A stretch of DNA of 64,000 bases from Lysobacter sp. cf310 (lineage in GTDB: Bacteria; Pseudomonadota; Gammaproteobacteria; Xanthomonadales; Xanthomonadaceae), in NCBI RefSeq assembly GCF_900114355.1, contig NZ_FOSS01000002.1, positions 605,032 to 669,031 of the forward strand, given 5' to 3'. Position numbers and translations under genes: made by a program. The notes beneath the pieces are model-generated. The model was not told the DNA's origin and ran no database searches. It saw only the letters and a list, made by a program, of their open reading frames with translations. This document shows positions 57,469 through 64,000 of the stretch, one piece after another; position 1 is the stretch's first letter; every line of letters begins with the position of its first letter.

Positions 57469-58383
57469 TCAGAGGCCGGCTTTGGTATCCGGCTCGAAGA
57501 AGCTCCAGCGCACTTCCGGGAAGGCCTGCTTCATCGCTCGTTCGACCACGTTGATCTGCTCGGTCAGGGCCGGCACGCTGTGCTCTTCGCGCATGCGCGC
57601 CTGCACCGACACCATCACCTCGTTGCCCAACTGCAGGGTGATCACGCTGATGACCTGGGCGATCTCCGGACGGCCGTTGAGGAAGTCGCGGATCTGCTGC
57701 TGACGAGCCGGGTCCACGCTTTGGCCGATCAGCATCGCCTTGACCTCGATCGCCACGAACACCGCGACCACGATCAGCAGCGCGCCGATGGCGATGGTGC
57801 CGATGGCGTCCCAGATCGGGTTGCCGGTGATCACCGCGGTCATCACCGCGGCCAGCGCGAACACCAGGCCCAGCAGCGCGGCCAGGTCCTCGCCGAAGAT
57901 CACCACCAGTTCGGCCTGGCGGCTCTCGCGGAACCACTGCCACAGGCTGCGGCTGCCGCGCGCCTTGTTGACCTCGACCAGGCAGGCGCGCATCGACACC
58001 GCCTCGGCGGCGATGCCGAAGGTGAGCACGCCGGCCGCCCACCACCACTGCTTCAGCGGCTCGGGGTGCTGCAGCTTATGGATGCCCTCGTAGAGCGAGA
58101 ACATGCCGCCGACGGTGAACAGCATCACCGCGACCAGGAAGGACCAGAAATAGATCGCCTTGCCGTAGCCCAGCGGGTAATCCGGCGACGGCGGGCGCTT
58201 GGCCTGGCGCAGGCCCAGCAGCAGCAACAACTGGTTGCCGCAATCGGCCAGCGAGTGCACGGTCTCGGCCAGCATCGCGCTGGAACCGGTGAAGAACGCG
58301 GCCACGCCCTTGGCCACCGCGATCGCGAAATTGGCGCCTAGCGCGAACAGAATCGCGCGGGTCGAATCACCACCACCTGCCAT
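57469..58383 (-). CDS. Cation diffusion facilitator family transporter
   Basis: A 304-residue inner-membrane metal/proton antiporter with six predicted helices. The first half of the metal site is HSLAD (about 44-48). In helix 5 the usual HxxxD is replaced by FGEDLAALLG, as in the ZnT9-like branch, so metal choice and mechanism may differ from FieF/YiiP. The cytoplasmic C-terminal domain (ARQQQIRDFLNGRPEIAQVI onward) is typical. It ends with its own terminator. Confidence 0.85.
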   Translation of the reverse strand: MAGGGDSTRAILFALGANFAIAVAKGVAAFFTGSSAMLAETVHSLADCGNQLLLLLGLRQAKRPPSPDYPLGYGKAIYFWSFLVAVMLFTVGGMFSLYEGIHKLQHPEPLKQWWWAAGVLTFGIAAEAVSMRACLVEVNKARGSRSLWQWFRESRQAELVVIFGEDLAALLGLVFALAAVMTAVITGNPIWDAIGTIAIGALLIVVAVFVAIEVKAMLIGQSVDPARQQQIRDFLNGRPEIAQVISVITLQLGNEVMVSVQARMREEHSVPALTEQINVVERAMKQAFPEVRWSFFEPDTKAGL

Positions 58384-58474
58384 GGTCGTCCTGCTCGTGA
58401 GGTTCGGAAGCGGCGGAGTCTAGCATCCGCACCCGGGCGCCCCGGCGGCGCGCGCGGCGCCTGCGGCGGGCCGG

Positions 58475-58825
58475 TCAGTCGGCCAGTTCGCGCTGCAGCT
58501 TCTTGCTCAGGCGGGCCCGGATCAGTTCGTAGCTGCGGCGCAGCAAAGCCTGCAGCTCGGCCGCCGGCAGGCGCTGCGGCTGCAGCACGTTGACCCAGTG
58601 CGCGCGGGCCAGGAACGGCGCCGGGCGGAAGCCGGGGCGCTCGGTCAGCTCCAGGAAACGCTCGTCCTCGACCCGGAAACTGAGCCCGCCCGGCTCCGGT
58701 CCCTGCAGCCGGCAGGCACAGAACATCCGCCCGCCGACGCTGAAGACCGTCACCTCCTTCCACTTCAGGTCTTCGACCACCCCGGGCCAGGCGCCGACCC
58801 AGGCGCGCAAGGTTTTTTCGTCCAT
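58475..58825 (-). CDS. MmcQ/YjbR-family DNA-binding-fold protein
   Basis: A 116-residue cytosolic protein. WPGVVEDLKWKEVTVFSVGG, MFCACRLQ and the C-terminal LLRRSYELIRARLSKKLQRE match the YjbR double-wing/CyaY-like fold family. Homologues are small proteins of unsettled role (one is MmcQ of the mitomycin cluster). It is divergent from a GNAT gene across 50 bases. Confidence 0.85.
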   Translation of the reverse strand: MDEKTLRAWVGAWPGVVEDLKWKEVTVFSVGGRMFCACRLQGPEPGGLSFRVEDERFLELTERPGFRPAPFLARAHWVNVLQPQRLPAAELQALLRRSYELIRARLSKKLQRELAD

Positions 58826-58875
58826 GTGATCCCGAAATGAAGCCGCAACGGCTTCCAGTGTGCCAATATCCGGGC

Positions 58876-59430
58876 ATGGCCGCGCGCGAAAGACTCCCGC
58901 CTTGGCACGAGCGTCAGCGTCTCCCCAACGGACGCGAGTTGCTCATCCGTCCGATCCGACCGGAGGACGCCGAGCCGCTGCGCGCGGGCTTCGGCTTATT
59001 GCAACCCGATGAGGTCCGCCAGCGTTTTCTCTACGCGCTGAAGGAACTCACCCCGGAGATGGCCGAGCGCTTCACCCGGATCAATCCCAAGACCGAATTC
59101 GCCCTGGTCGCGGCCGAGCCGCTGCCGCCCGGCGAAGCCCTGGTCGGCGCGGTCGCGCGCGTGGCCATCGACGACAACGGCAAGGACGCGGAATTCGCGA
59201 TCCTGGTCAGCCACTTCATCGCCAACATGGGCCTGGGCCGCTATCTGATGACGCGGCTGGTGAAGTGGGCGCGCGGCAAGAAGGTCGAGCGCATCTATGG
59301 CGACGTGTTCGAGCACAACCACGCCATGATCGCGCTGGCCCAGTCGCTGGGCTTCGAGCGCGAATTCCAGCAGGACGCGCCCGGCCTGATCCGGGTCTCG
59401 CTGGACCTGCGCAAGCCCAGCCCGGACTGA
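58876..59430 (+). CDS. GNAT-family acetyltransferase, protein-acetylase (Pat)-domain-like
   Basis: About 184 residues from the ATG at 58876 (MAARERLPPWHERQ); a longer frame begins at 58837. LLIRPIRPEDAEPLRAGFGL and LQPDEVRQRFLYALKELTPE resemble the GNAT domain of Pat/YfiQ protein acetyltransferases and stand-alone relatives. NMGLGRYLMTRLVKWARGKK holds the acetyl-CoA loop, and VFEHNHAMIALAQSLGFERE the end of the fold. Lysine-protein or small-molecule substrates are possible. Confidence 0.87.
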   Translation: MAARERLPPWHERQRLPNGRELLIRPIRPEDAEPLRAGFGLLQPDEVRQRFLYALKELTPEMAERFTRINPKTEFALVAAEPLPPGEALVGAVARVAIDDNGKDAEFAILVSHFIANMGLGRYLMTRLVKWARGKKVERIYGDVFEHNHAMIALAQSLGFEREFQQDAPGLIRVSLDLRKPSPD

Positions 59431-59556
59431 GTCCGGCCGCCTCGCCGCCGACCGGCGGCTGGCCTGCCTTATGCGTCGCCCGCGTTGGTTCCCATGCATG
59501 GGGCTGGCGGCAGGCCTTGCCGCGCGTCCAGGGACGGACAGGTTCGGGACGCGGAT

Positions 59557-60606
59557 ATGAGCATCGACGAAGCACGCCTCAACGAATTCCTGGGCCGCGC
59601 AGTCGGCGACCTGGGCGCGGCCATCAGCGCCAGCCTGGTCCTGGTCGGCGATCAGCTGGGCTACTACCGGGCGCTGGCCAGGGAGGCCCTGAGCCCGGCC
59701 GAACTGGCCGCGCGCACCGGCACCCACGAACGCTACGCGCGCGAGTGGCTGGGCAATCAGGCCGCCGGCGGTTACGTGCAGTACGACGCGGCGAGCGGGC
59801 ACTACTCGCTCAGCGCGGAACAGGCCTTGTGCTTGGCCGACCCGGGCGGGCCGGTCGATCTGGCAGGCGCCTATTCCATCGTCGAGGCCGCGTTCCATGC
59901 GCTGGAACGCACCAAGGACAACTTCCGCAGCGGCGCCGGCATGGAATGGGGCGAGCACCACCCCTGCCTGTTCCACGGCACCGAACGCTTCTTCCGCGCC
60001 GGCTACAACGCGCACCTGCTGGGCGAATGGCTGCCCGCGCTGGACGGCGTGCTCGACAAGCTGCGTCAGGGCGGCAAGGTCGCCGACGTCGGCTGCGGTC
60101 ACGGCGCCAGCACCACCCTGATGGCCAAGGCGTTTCCGAACACCAGTTTCATCGGCTACGACTACCACCCGGCCTCGATCGAGACCGCGCGCCGTCGCGC
60201 CCAGGAGGCCGGCATCGATAACGCCTATTTCGAGGTCGCAGACGCCACCAGCTACAGCGGCCGCAATTTCGATCTGATCGCCTTCTTCGACTGCCTGCAC
60301 GACATGGGCGATCCGGTCGGCGCCGCGCGCCACGCGCGCGATGCGCTCAAGCCCGATGGGCACTGCCTGCTGGTGGAACCCTTCGCCGGCGACCGCGTCG
60401 AGGACAACCTCAATCCGGTCGGGCGGGTCTACTACGGCGCGTCCTCGCAGATCTGCGTGCCGGTCTCGCTGGCGCGGCACGGCCCGGCGCTGGGCGCGCA
60501 GGCCGGACAGGCGCGCCTGCAGCAGGTGATGAGCGAGGGCGGTTTCAGCCGGTTCCGGCGCGCCACCCAGACGCCCTTCAACCTGGTGCTGGAAGCGCGG
60601 CCCTAG
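59557..60606 (+). CDS. SAM-dependent methyltransferase with N-terminal winged-helix domain
   Basis: A 349-residue protein. The N-terminal ~100 residues ([39 protein letters not shown]) form a winged-helix/dimerisation domain, as in O-methyltransferase-like proteins and Rv2258c. Motif I is [11 protein letters not shown] (about 174-184), then [11 protein letters not shown] and [15 protein letters not shown] small-molecule substrate is likely but not identifiable. The start is the ATG at 59557; upstream residues are not family-like. Confidence 0.87.
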   Translation: MSIDEARLNEFLGRAVGDLGAAISASLVLVGDQLGYYRALAREALSPAELAARTGTHERYAREWLGNQAAGGYVQYDAASGHYSLSAEQALCLADPGGPVDLAGAYSIVEAAFHALERTKDNFRSGAGMEWGEHHPCLFHGTERFFRAGYNAHLLGEWLPALDGVLDKLRQGGKVADVGCGHGASTTLMAKAFPNTSFIGYDYHPASIETARRRAQEAGIDNAYFEVADATSYSGRNFDLIAFFDCLHDMGDPVGAARHARDALKPDGHCLLVEPFAGDRVEDNLNPVGRVYYGASSQICVPVSLARHGPALGAQAGQARLQQVMSEGGFSRFRRATQTPFNLVLEARP

Positions 60607-60612
60607 CGCGCG

Positions 60613-60644
60613 CAAAAAAATCCCGGCGCGTCGCCGCGCCGGGA
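60613..60644 (-). terminator. Terminator of ohr
   Basis: The arms TCCCGGCGCG (60621-60630) and CGCGCCGGGA (60635-60644) enclose loop TCGC, with seven A residues on the left that become T on the minus strand. It lies 26 bases past the ohr stop and also 6 bases past the converging methyltransferase. Confidence 0.92.
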
Positions 60645-60670
60645 TCGGGTGTCGCGGGCGATGGACGCGA

Positions 60671-61096
60671 TCAGACGATGGTCAGGGTCACGTCGATGTT
60701 GCCGCGGGTCGCGTTGGAGTACGGGCAGACCTGGTGCGCCTTCTGCACCAGCGCCTCGGCCTGCTCGCGCGGCAGGCCCGGCAGCGAGATCTTGAGCTCG
60801 GCCTGGATGCCGAAACCGGCCGGAATCGGGCCGATGCCGACCGCGCCTTCGATCGAGGTGTCGGCGGGCAGGGCGATCTTTTCCTTGCCGGCGACGAACT
60901 TCAGCGCGCCGATGAAGCAGGCCGAATAACCGGCCGCGAACAGCTGTTCCGGATTGGTGCCGTCGCCGCCGGCGCCGCCGAGCTCGCGCGGGGTGGTCAG
61001 CTTGACGTCGAGCACCTGGTCGGAGGACACGGCGCGGCCGTCGCGGCCACCGGTGGCGGTGGCATGGGCGGTGTAGAGGACTTGGTCGAGGGACAT
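60671..61096 (-). CDS. ohr: Organic hydroperoxide resistance protein Ohr
   Basis: A 141-residue thiol peroxidase that reduces fatty-acid and other organic hydroperoxides using lipoylated proteins. The two active cysteines are in [10 protein letters not shown] (about residue 60) and [13 protein letters not shown] (about 125). The start [20 protein letters not shown] is typical. Length matches the family. It lies 122 bases downstream of its repressor gene ohrR on the same strand; its own promoter should lie in that gap. Confidence 0.96.
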   Translation of the reverse strand: MSLDQVLYTAHATATGGRDGRAVSSDQVLDVKLTTPRELGGAGGDGTNPEQLFAAGYSACFIGALKFVAGKEKIALPADTSIEGAVGIGPIPAGFGIQAELKISLPGLPREQAEALVQKAHQVCPYSNATRGNIDVTLTIV

Positions 61097-61218
61097 GAGC
61101 TTGCTCCTGCGGGGGTTGGGTTCGGTTTGGTTCGGTTTGGCGACACCGTCGCCGGTTTCGTGGTGCGTATTCGTGGCTTGCGATGGGACATGGGCGACGC
61201 TGCGCGCGCGCCGCTCGC

Positions 61219-61692
61219 TCAAACGTGCTGCATCAGATTCGTGCGCAGCGATTCCAGCTGCGACTTCATCGATCCGATCTGATCGGGCGCGCAACCGGCC
61301 GCGCCGAAGATGCCCATCGGCACCGCGCGCGCCGGTTCCTGCAGCGCGCGGCCTGCCTCGGTCAAGGCGATCACGACCTGGCGCTCGTCGTCGCGCGCGC
61401 GGGTGCGGCTGATCAGGCCCGCGCCCTCCAGGCGCTTGAGCAGCGGGGTCAGGGTGGCCGAATCCAGGTACAGGCGCTCGCCGATCTCCGACACGGTGAC
61501 CTGATCGCGTTCCCACAGCACCATCATCGCCAGGTACTGCGGGTAGGTCAGGCCCAGGCCCGCGAGCAGCTTGCGGTAAACCTTGTTCAAGGCCAGCGAG
61601 GTCGAATACAGGGCGAAGCAGAGCTGGTCGTCCAGCTTCAGCGAGGCGGTCTGCGGCGGTGCGACCCGGGGGACGGAGGGCGGCGTCTTCAT
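61219..61692 (-). CDS. ohrR: Organic hydroperoxide-sensing MarR-type repressor OhrR
   Basis: A 157-residue MarR-family repressor. The sensing cysteine is C25 in [13 protein letters not shown]. The winged helix shows [20 protein letters not shown] and [15 protein letters not shown] second cysteine in [11 protein letters not shown] near residue 131 supports the two-cysteine Xanthomonas-type mechanism. The ATG at 61692 was chosen because the MKTPPS start is beside the operator pair. Oxidation should release DNA and induce ohr and ohrR. Confidence 0.94.
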   Translation of the reverse strand: MKTPPSVPRVAPPQTASLKLDDQLCFALYSTSLALNKVYRKLLAGLGLTYPQYLAMMVLWERDQVTVSEIGERLYLDSATLTPLLKRLEGAGLISRTRARDDERQVVIALTEAGRALQEPARAVPMGIFGAAGCAPDQIGSMKSQLESLRTNLMQHV

Positions 61693-61706
61693 GGGGCGTA
61701 AATTAC

Positions 61707-61733
61707 ATAGCGCGCTATTTAATAGCAAGCTAT
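61707..61733. promoter_or_regulatory. Twin palindromic operators upstream of ohrR
   Basis: ATAGC-GC-GCTAT (61707-61718) and ATAGC-AA-GCTAT (61722-61733) are two perfect inverted repeats whose starts are 15 bases apart, in an AT-rich island 15-41 bases upstream of the ohrR ATG. This is the most likely OhrR site. Confidence 0.8.
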
Positions 61734-61770
61734 TTTATGAACGTGCGATAAATTTTCATCCCCTCGGCTT

Positions 61771-61857
61771 CCTGTGGGAGCGGCGTAAGCCGCGATTGCG
61801 CCCTCCAGTAGCGCCGCCGCTCGATTCGCGCGATCGCGGCTTACGCCGCTCCCACAG
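61771..61857. repeat. REP-like inverted repeat, copy 2
   Basis: The left arm (61771-61796) is identical to the 26-base arm at 28711-28736, and 25 bases of its complement lie at 61833-61857. The spacer (36 bases) differs from copy 1, as expected for selected or mobile arms with free centres. Confidence 0.9.
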
Positions 61858-62000
61858 AGAGCCGCTCCCACAGAGAGCCGGTCCTACAAGAGGACCGCTA
61901 CAGCGAGCCACGCTACTAGAGAGCCTTCCCACAGGGCCCCTCCAATAGAGAGCCCTCCCGCATAGGGCCGTCCCGAGAAAAGCCTTCCCCCGAAGGCACT
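61845..62000. repeat. Degenerate 16-base tandem repeat
   Basis: The unit GCCGCTCCCACAGAGA occurs exactly at 61845-61860 and 61861-61876, then with growing divergence about every 14-16 bases (GCCGGTCCTACAAGAG, GCCACGCTACTAGAGA, GCCCTCCCGCATAGGG and others). It starts inside the right arm of the REP-like element, so it probably grew from that end. Confidence 0.75.
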
Positions 62001-62262
62001 CCCGCAGAAGGCGCTCCAGACCCGGCCTCGCGCCGGAACGAATCAGCATGGCGACGCCCCACGCTCGCCCGTCTCACGCTCTGCGACGCCTGCCGGGTAC
62101 AAGTAAATCCCCCGAATGCGCACGGGCCGCTCACCGCCCTCGCGTACACTCGGCGCCCATTGCGCTGGCGGCGAAGGCTGCCGGCGCTGCACTCGTTTTG
62201 GCCTGCCGCCGCGACGAGCGCCTTGCCCTCCGTCCTCATCGATCCAGCGTCCGCCGAACCCG

Positions 62263-64000
62263 ATGCCCAAGTTCCCGTTCCCCGCTCCGCCGCTGCCCAA
62301 GGCCGGCCAACAACGCGCCTGGTGGCGCGCGCCGGTGTCGCCCTCGGCGCTGGCCTTCCACCTGGCCGCCGCGGCGGCCGCGCATGCCGGCCCGCTGCTC
62401 GCGATCGCGCGCGACAACCACGCCGCGCACCAGTTGGAATCCGACCTGCGCACCCTGCTGGGCGGCGACGGCGAACTGCCGGTGCTGCCGTTCCCGGACT
62501 GGGAAACCCTGCCCTACGACCAGTTCAGTCCACACCCGGACATCGTCTCGCAGCGTCTGGCCGCGCTGCACCGCTTGCCCAATCTGCAGCGCGGAATCGT
62601 GGTGGTGCCGGTGCAGACCCTGCTGCAACGCCTGGCGCCGCTGAAGCATGTGGTCGGCGGCAGTTTCGACGTGCGCGTCGGCCAACGCCTGGACATGGAC
62701 GCGGAAAAGCGCCGTCTGGAATCGGCTGGCTACCGCAACGTGCCGCAGGTGCTGGACCCCGGCGACTTCGCGGTGCGCGGCGGCCTGCTCGACGTCTATC
62801 CGATGGGCGCGGACACGCCGTTCCGGGTCGAGCTGCTGGACGACGAGATCGAGACCATCCGCGCCTTCGATCCGGAGTCGCAGCGTTCGCTGGACAAGTT
62901 CGACGCGGTGCGCCTGCTGCCCGGCCGCGAAGTACCGCTGGACGAGGCCTCGCTCAAGCGCGCGCTGGACGCGCTGCGCGATCGCTTCGATCTGGATACG
63001 CGCCGCAGCGGCCTGTACCAGGACTTGAAGGCCGGCATCGCGCCCTCGGGCATCGAGTACTACCTGCCGCTGTTCTTCAACGAAACCGCCACCCTGTTCG
63101 ACTACCTCGGCGCGAGCGCGCTGCCGGTGCTGGGCGAAGGCGTGCTGGAAGCGGCCGAACAGTTCTGGATCAACACCGGCGAGCGCTACGAACAGCGCCG
63201 CCACGATCTGGAACGGCCGCTGCTGCCGCCCGACACGCTGTACCTGTCGCCGGACGCGCTGCGCGAACGCCTCAATCAGGGCGAGCGCGTCGAGGTCTGC
63301 GGCGAAGGCCATCCGCAGCGCGAGCGCGCGCTCGCGCTGGGCGACCAGCCGGCGCCGGCGCTGCCGTTGGCGGCCAAGGACGCGGCGCCCGCGCAGGCGC
63401 TGAAGTCGTTCCTGGGCAGCTACCGCGGCCGCGTACTGATCGCCGCCGACAGCGCCGGCCGCCGCGAGGCCTTGCTGGAACTGCTGCAGGCCGCCGAGCT
63501 GCGCCCGGAGGTGCTCAGCGACTGGAGCGCGTTCGCCGCCGGCGATGCGCGTTTCGCGATCGCGGTGGCGCCGCTGGACGACGGCTTCGCCCTCACCGAT
63601 CCGGCGCTGGCCGCGCTCACCGAACGCCAACTGTTCCCCGACCGCGCCTCGCAGCCGCGCCGGCGCAAGCGCGTCGGGCGCGAACCCGAAGCCATCATCC
63701 GCGACCTGGGCGAACTGTCCGAGGGCGCGCCGATCGTGCACGAGGACCACGGCGTCGGCCGCTACCGCGGCCTGATCGTGCTGGAAGCCGGCGGTCAGCC
63801 CGGCGAATACCTCGAGATCGAATACGCCAAGGGCGATCGCCTGTACGTGCCGGTCGCGCAGCTGCACCTGATCAGCCGGTACTCGGGCGCCTCGGTCGAG
63901 ACCGCGCCGCTGCATTCGCTGGGCGGCGAGCAATGGACCAAGGCCAAGAAGAAGGCCGCCGAGAAAGTCCGCGACGTCGCCGCCGAGCTGCTGGAGATCC
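62263..64000 (+). CDS. mfd: Transcription-repair coupling factor Mfd (N-terminal half; runs off the window)
   Basis: 579 complete codons are present of an expected ~1150. Mfd removes RNA polymerase stalled at DNA damage and recruits UvrA. The UvrB-homology region is clear (GDGELPVLPFPDWETLPYDQ, SPHPDIVSQRLAALHRL, VVVPVQTLLQRLAP). DPGDFAVRGGLLDVYPMG follows. The RNA polymerase-interaction (CarD-like) domain begins near residue 485 (GAPIVHEDHGVGRYRGL ... YLEIEYAKGDRLYVPVAQLH). The translocase motifs lie beyond the window. The start is the ATG at 62263 (MPKFPFPAPPLPKAGQ). Confidence 0.96.
   Translation, partial: MPKFPFPAPPLPKAGQQRAWWRAPVSPSALAFHLAAAAAAHAGPLLAIARDNHAAHQLESDLRTLLGGDGELPVLPFPDWETLPYDQFSPHPDIVSQRLAALHRLPNLQRGIVVVPVQTLLQRLAPLKHVVGGSFDVRVGQRLDMDAEKRRLESAGYRNVPQVLDPGDFAVRGGLLDVYPMGADTPFRVELLDDEIETIRAFDPESQRSLDKFDAVRLLPGREVPLDEASLKRALDALRDRFDLDTRRSGLYQDLKAGIAPSGIEYYLPLFFNETATLFDYLGASALPVLGEGVLEAAEQFWINTGERYEQRRHDLERPLLPPDTLYLSPDALRERLNQGERVEVCGEGHPQRERALALGDQPAPALPLAAKDAAPAQALKSFLGSYRGRVLIAADSAGRREALLELLQAAELRPEVLSDWSAFAAGDARFAIAVAPLDDGFALTDPALAALTERQLFPDRASQPRRRKRVGREPEAIIRDLGELSEGAPIVHEDHGVGRYRGLIVLEAGGQPGEYLEIEYAKGDRLYVPVAQLHLISRYSGASVETAPLHSLGGEQWTKAKKKAAEKVRDVAAELLEI

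Larger units (their letters stand above)
61734..62262. other. Repeat-rich intergenic region before mfd
   Basis: No gene is supported in these 529 bases; the open frames across the repeats are arginine/serine-rich. It holds the second REP-like palindrome (61771-61857), a degenerate 16-base tandem repeat (61845-62000), and, further right, the presumed mfd promoter region, in which no clear -35/-10 pair was evident. Confidence 0.6.

Noticed and set aside
61756-62049. Open frames across the 16-base repeat array
   Set aside because: Their peptide repeats follow the DNA repeat; there is no ribosome-binding site or domain.

Overview
The window is chromosomal DNA from a high-G+C gammaproteobacterium of the Xanthomonadaceae, most likely Lysobacter or a close relative. 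This rests on the protein content and gene order (tig-clpP-clpX-lon-hupB-ppiD; phoBR-ppk-ppx), on very G+C-rich codon third positions, and on short palindromic intergenic repeats typical of the family. No species can be named from the sequence alone.

Layout. 1-11.0 kb, almost all on the minus strand: the protein quality-control block tig, clpP, clpX, lon, hupB, ppiD, with tRNA-Val and two tRNA-Asp genes between hupB and ppiD, and an AlkB-like dioxygenase and tRNA-Leu upstream of tig. 11-21 kb: a methyltransferase; a three-gene operon (two NAD(P)-binding oxidoreductases and a metallo-beta-lactamase-fold lipoprotein) divergent from a TetR regulator with two clear operators; secreted, membrane, GNAT and HIT proteins; and a PhoD-type phosphatase. 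21.17-24.54 kb: a small low-G+C genomic island in the 3' end of tRNA-Lys. It is flanked by the intact tRNA and a duplicated 3' half, and carries an unstudied pair: a PD-(D/E)XK nuclease-like protein and a HEPN/AbiU2-like helical protein. 24.5-24.9 kb: tRNA cluster Pro-Arg-His-Lys (minus strand). 25-31.5 kb: a BI-1 family membrane protein, an NhaC antiporter, an isocitrate dehydrogenase family enzyme, an AhpD-like protein, glutaredoxin and a BepA-like M48 protease.

31.6-37.9 kb: phosphate and polyphosphate cluster phoB-phoR-ppk-ppx with a Pho box before phoB. 37.9-41.4 kb: osmoregulated periplasmic glucan genes opgD-opgH. 41.7-43.9 kb: an S9 peptidase. 44-47.2 kb: a YtrA-type GntR repressor with an ABC exporter and a palindromic operator. 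47.4-49.1 kb: a glycosyltransferase and a PAP2 phosphatase, coupled. 49.3-51.2 kb: a nitrilase-family amidohydrolase coupled to a GNAT, and a small membrane protein. 51.3-55.0 kb: creB-creC-creD with a Cre-tag before creD. 55.0-61.7 kb: rlmJ, GNATs, a DUF1963 protein, a cation diffusion facilitator, a YjbR-like protein, a methyltransferase, and ohr-ohrR with twin operators. 61.7-62.26 kb: repeats. The window ends inside mfd.

Most genes are ordinary core genome. The unusual parts are the tRNA-Lys island with its two-gene nuclease/HEPN-like cassette, the well-defined operator pairs (TetR, OhrR), the YtrA-controlled exporter whose permease has a large extra domain, and the dispersed palindromic and 16-bp repeats.
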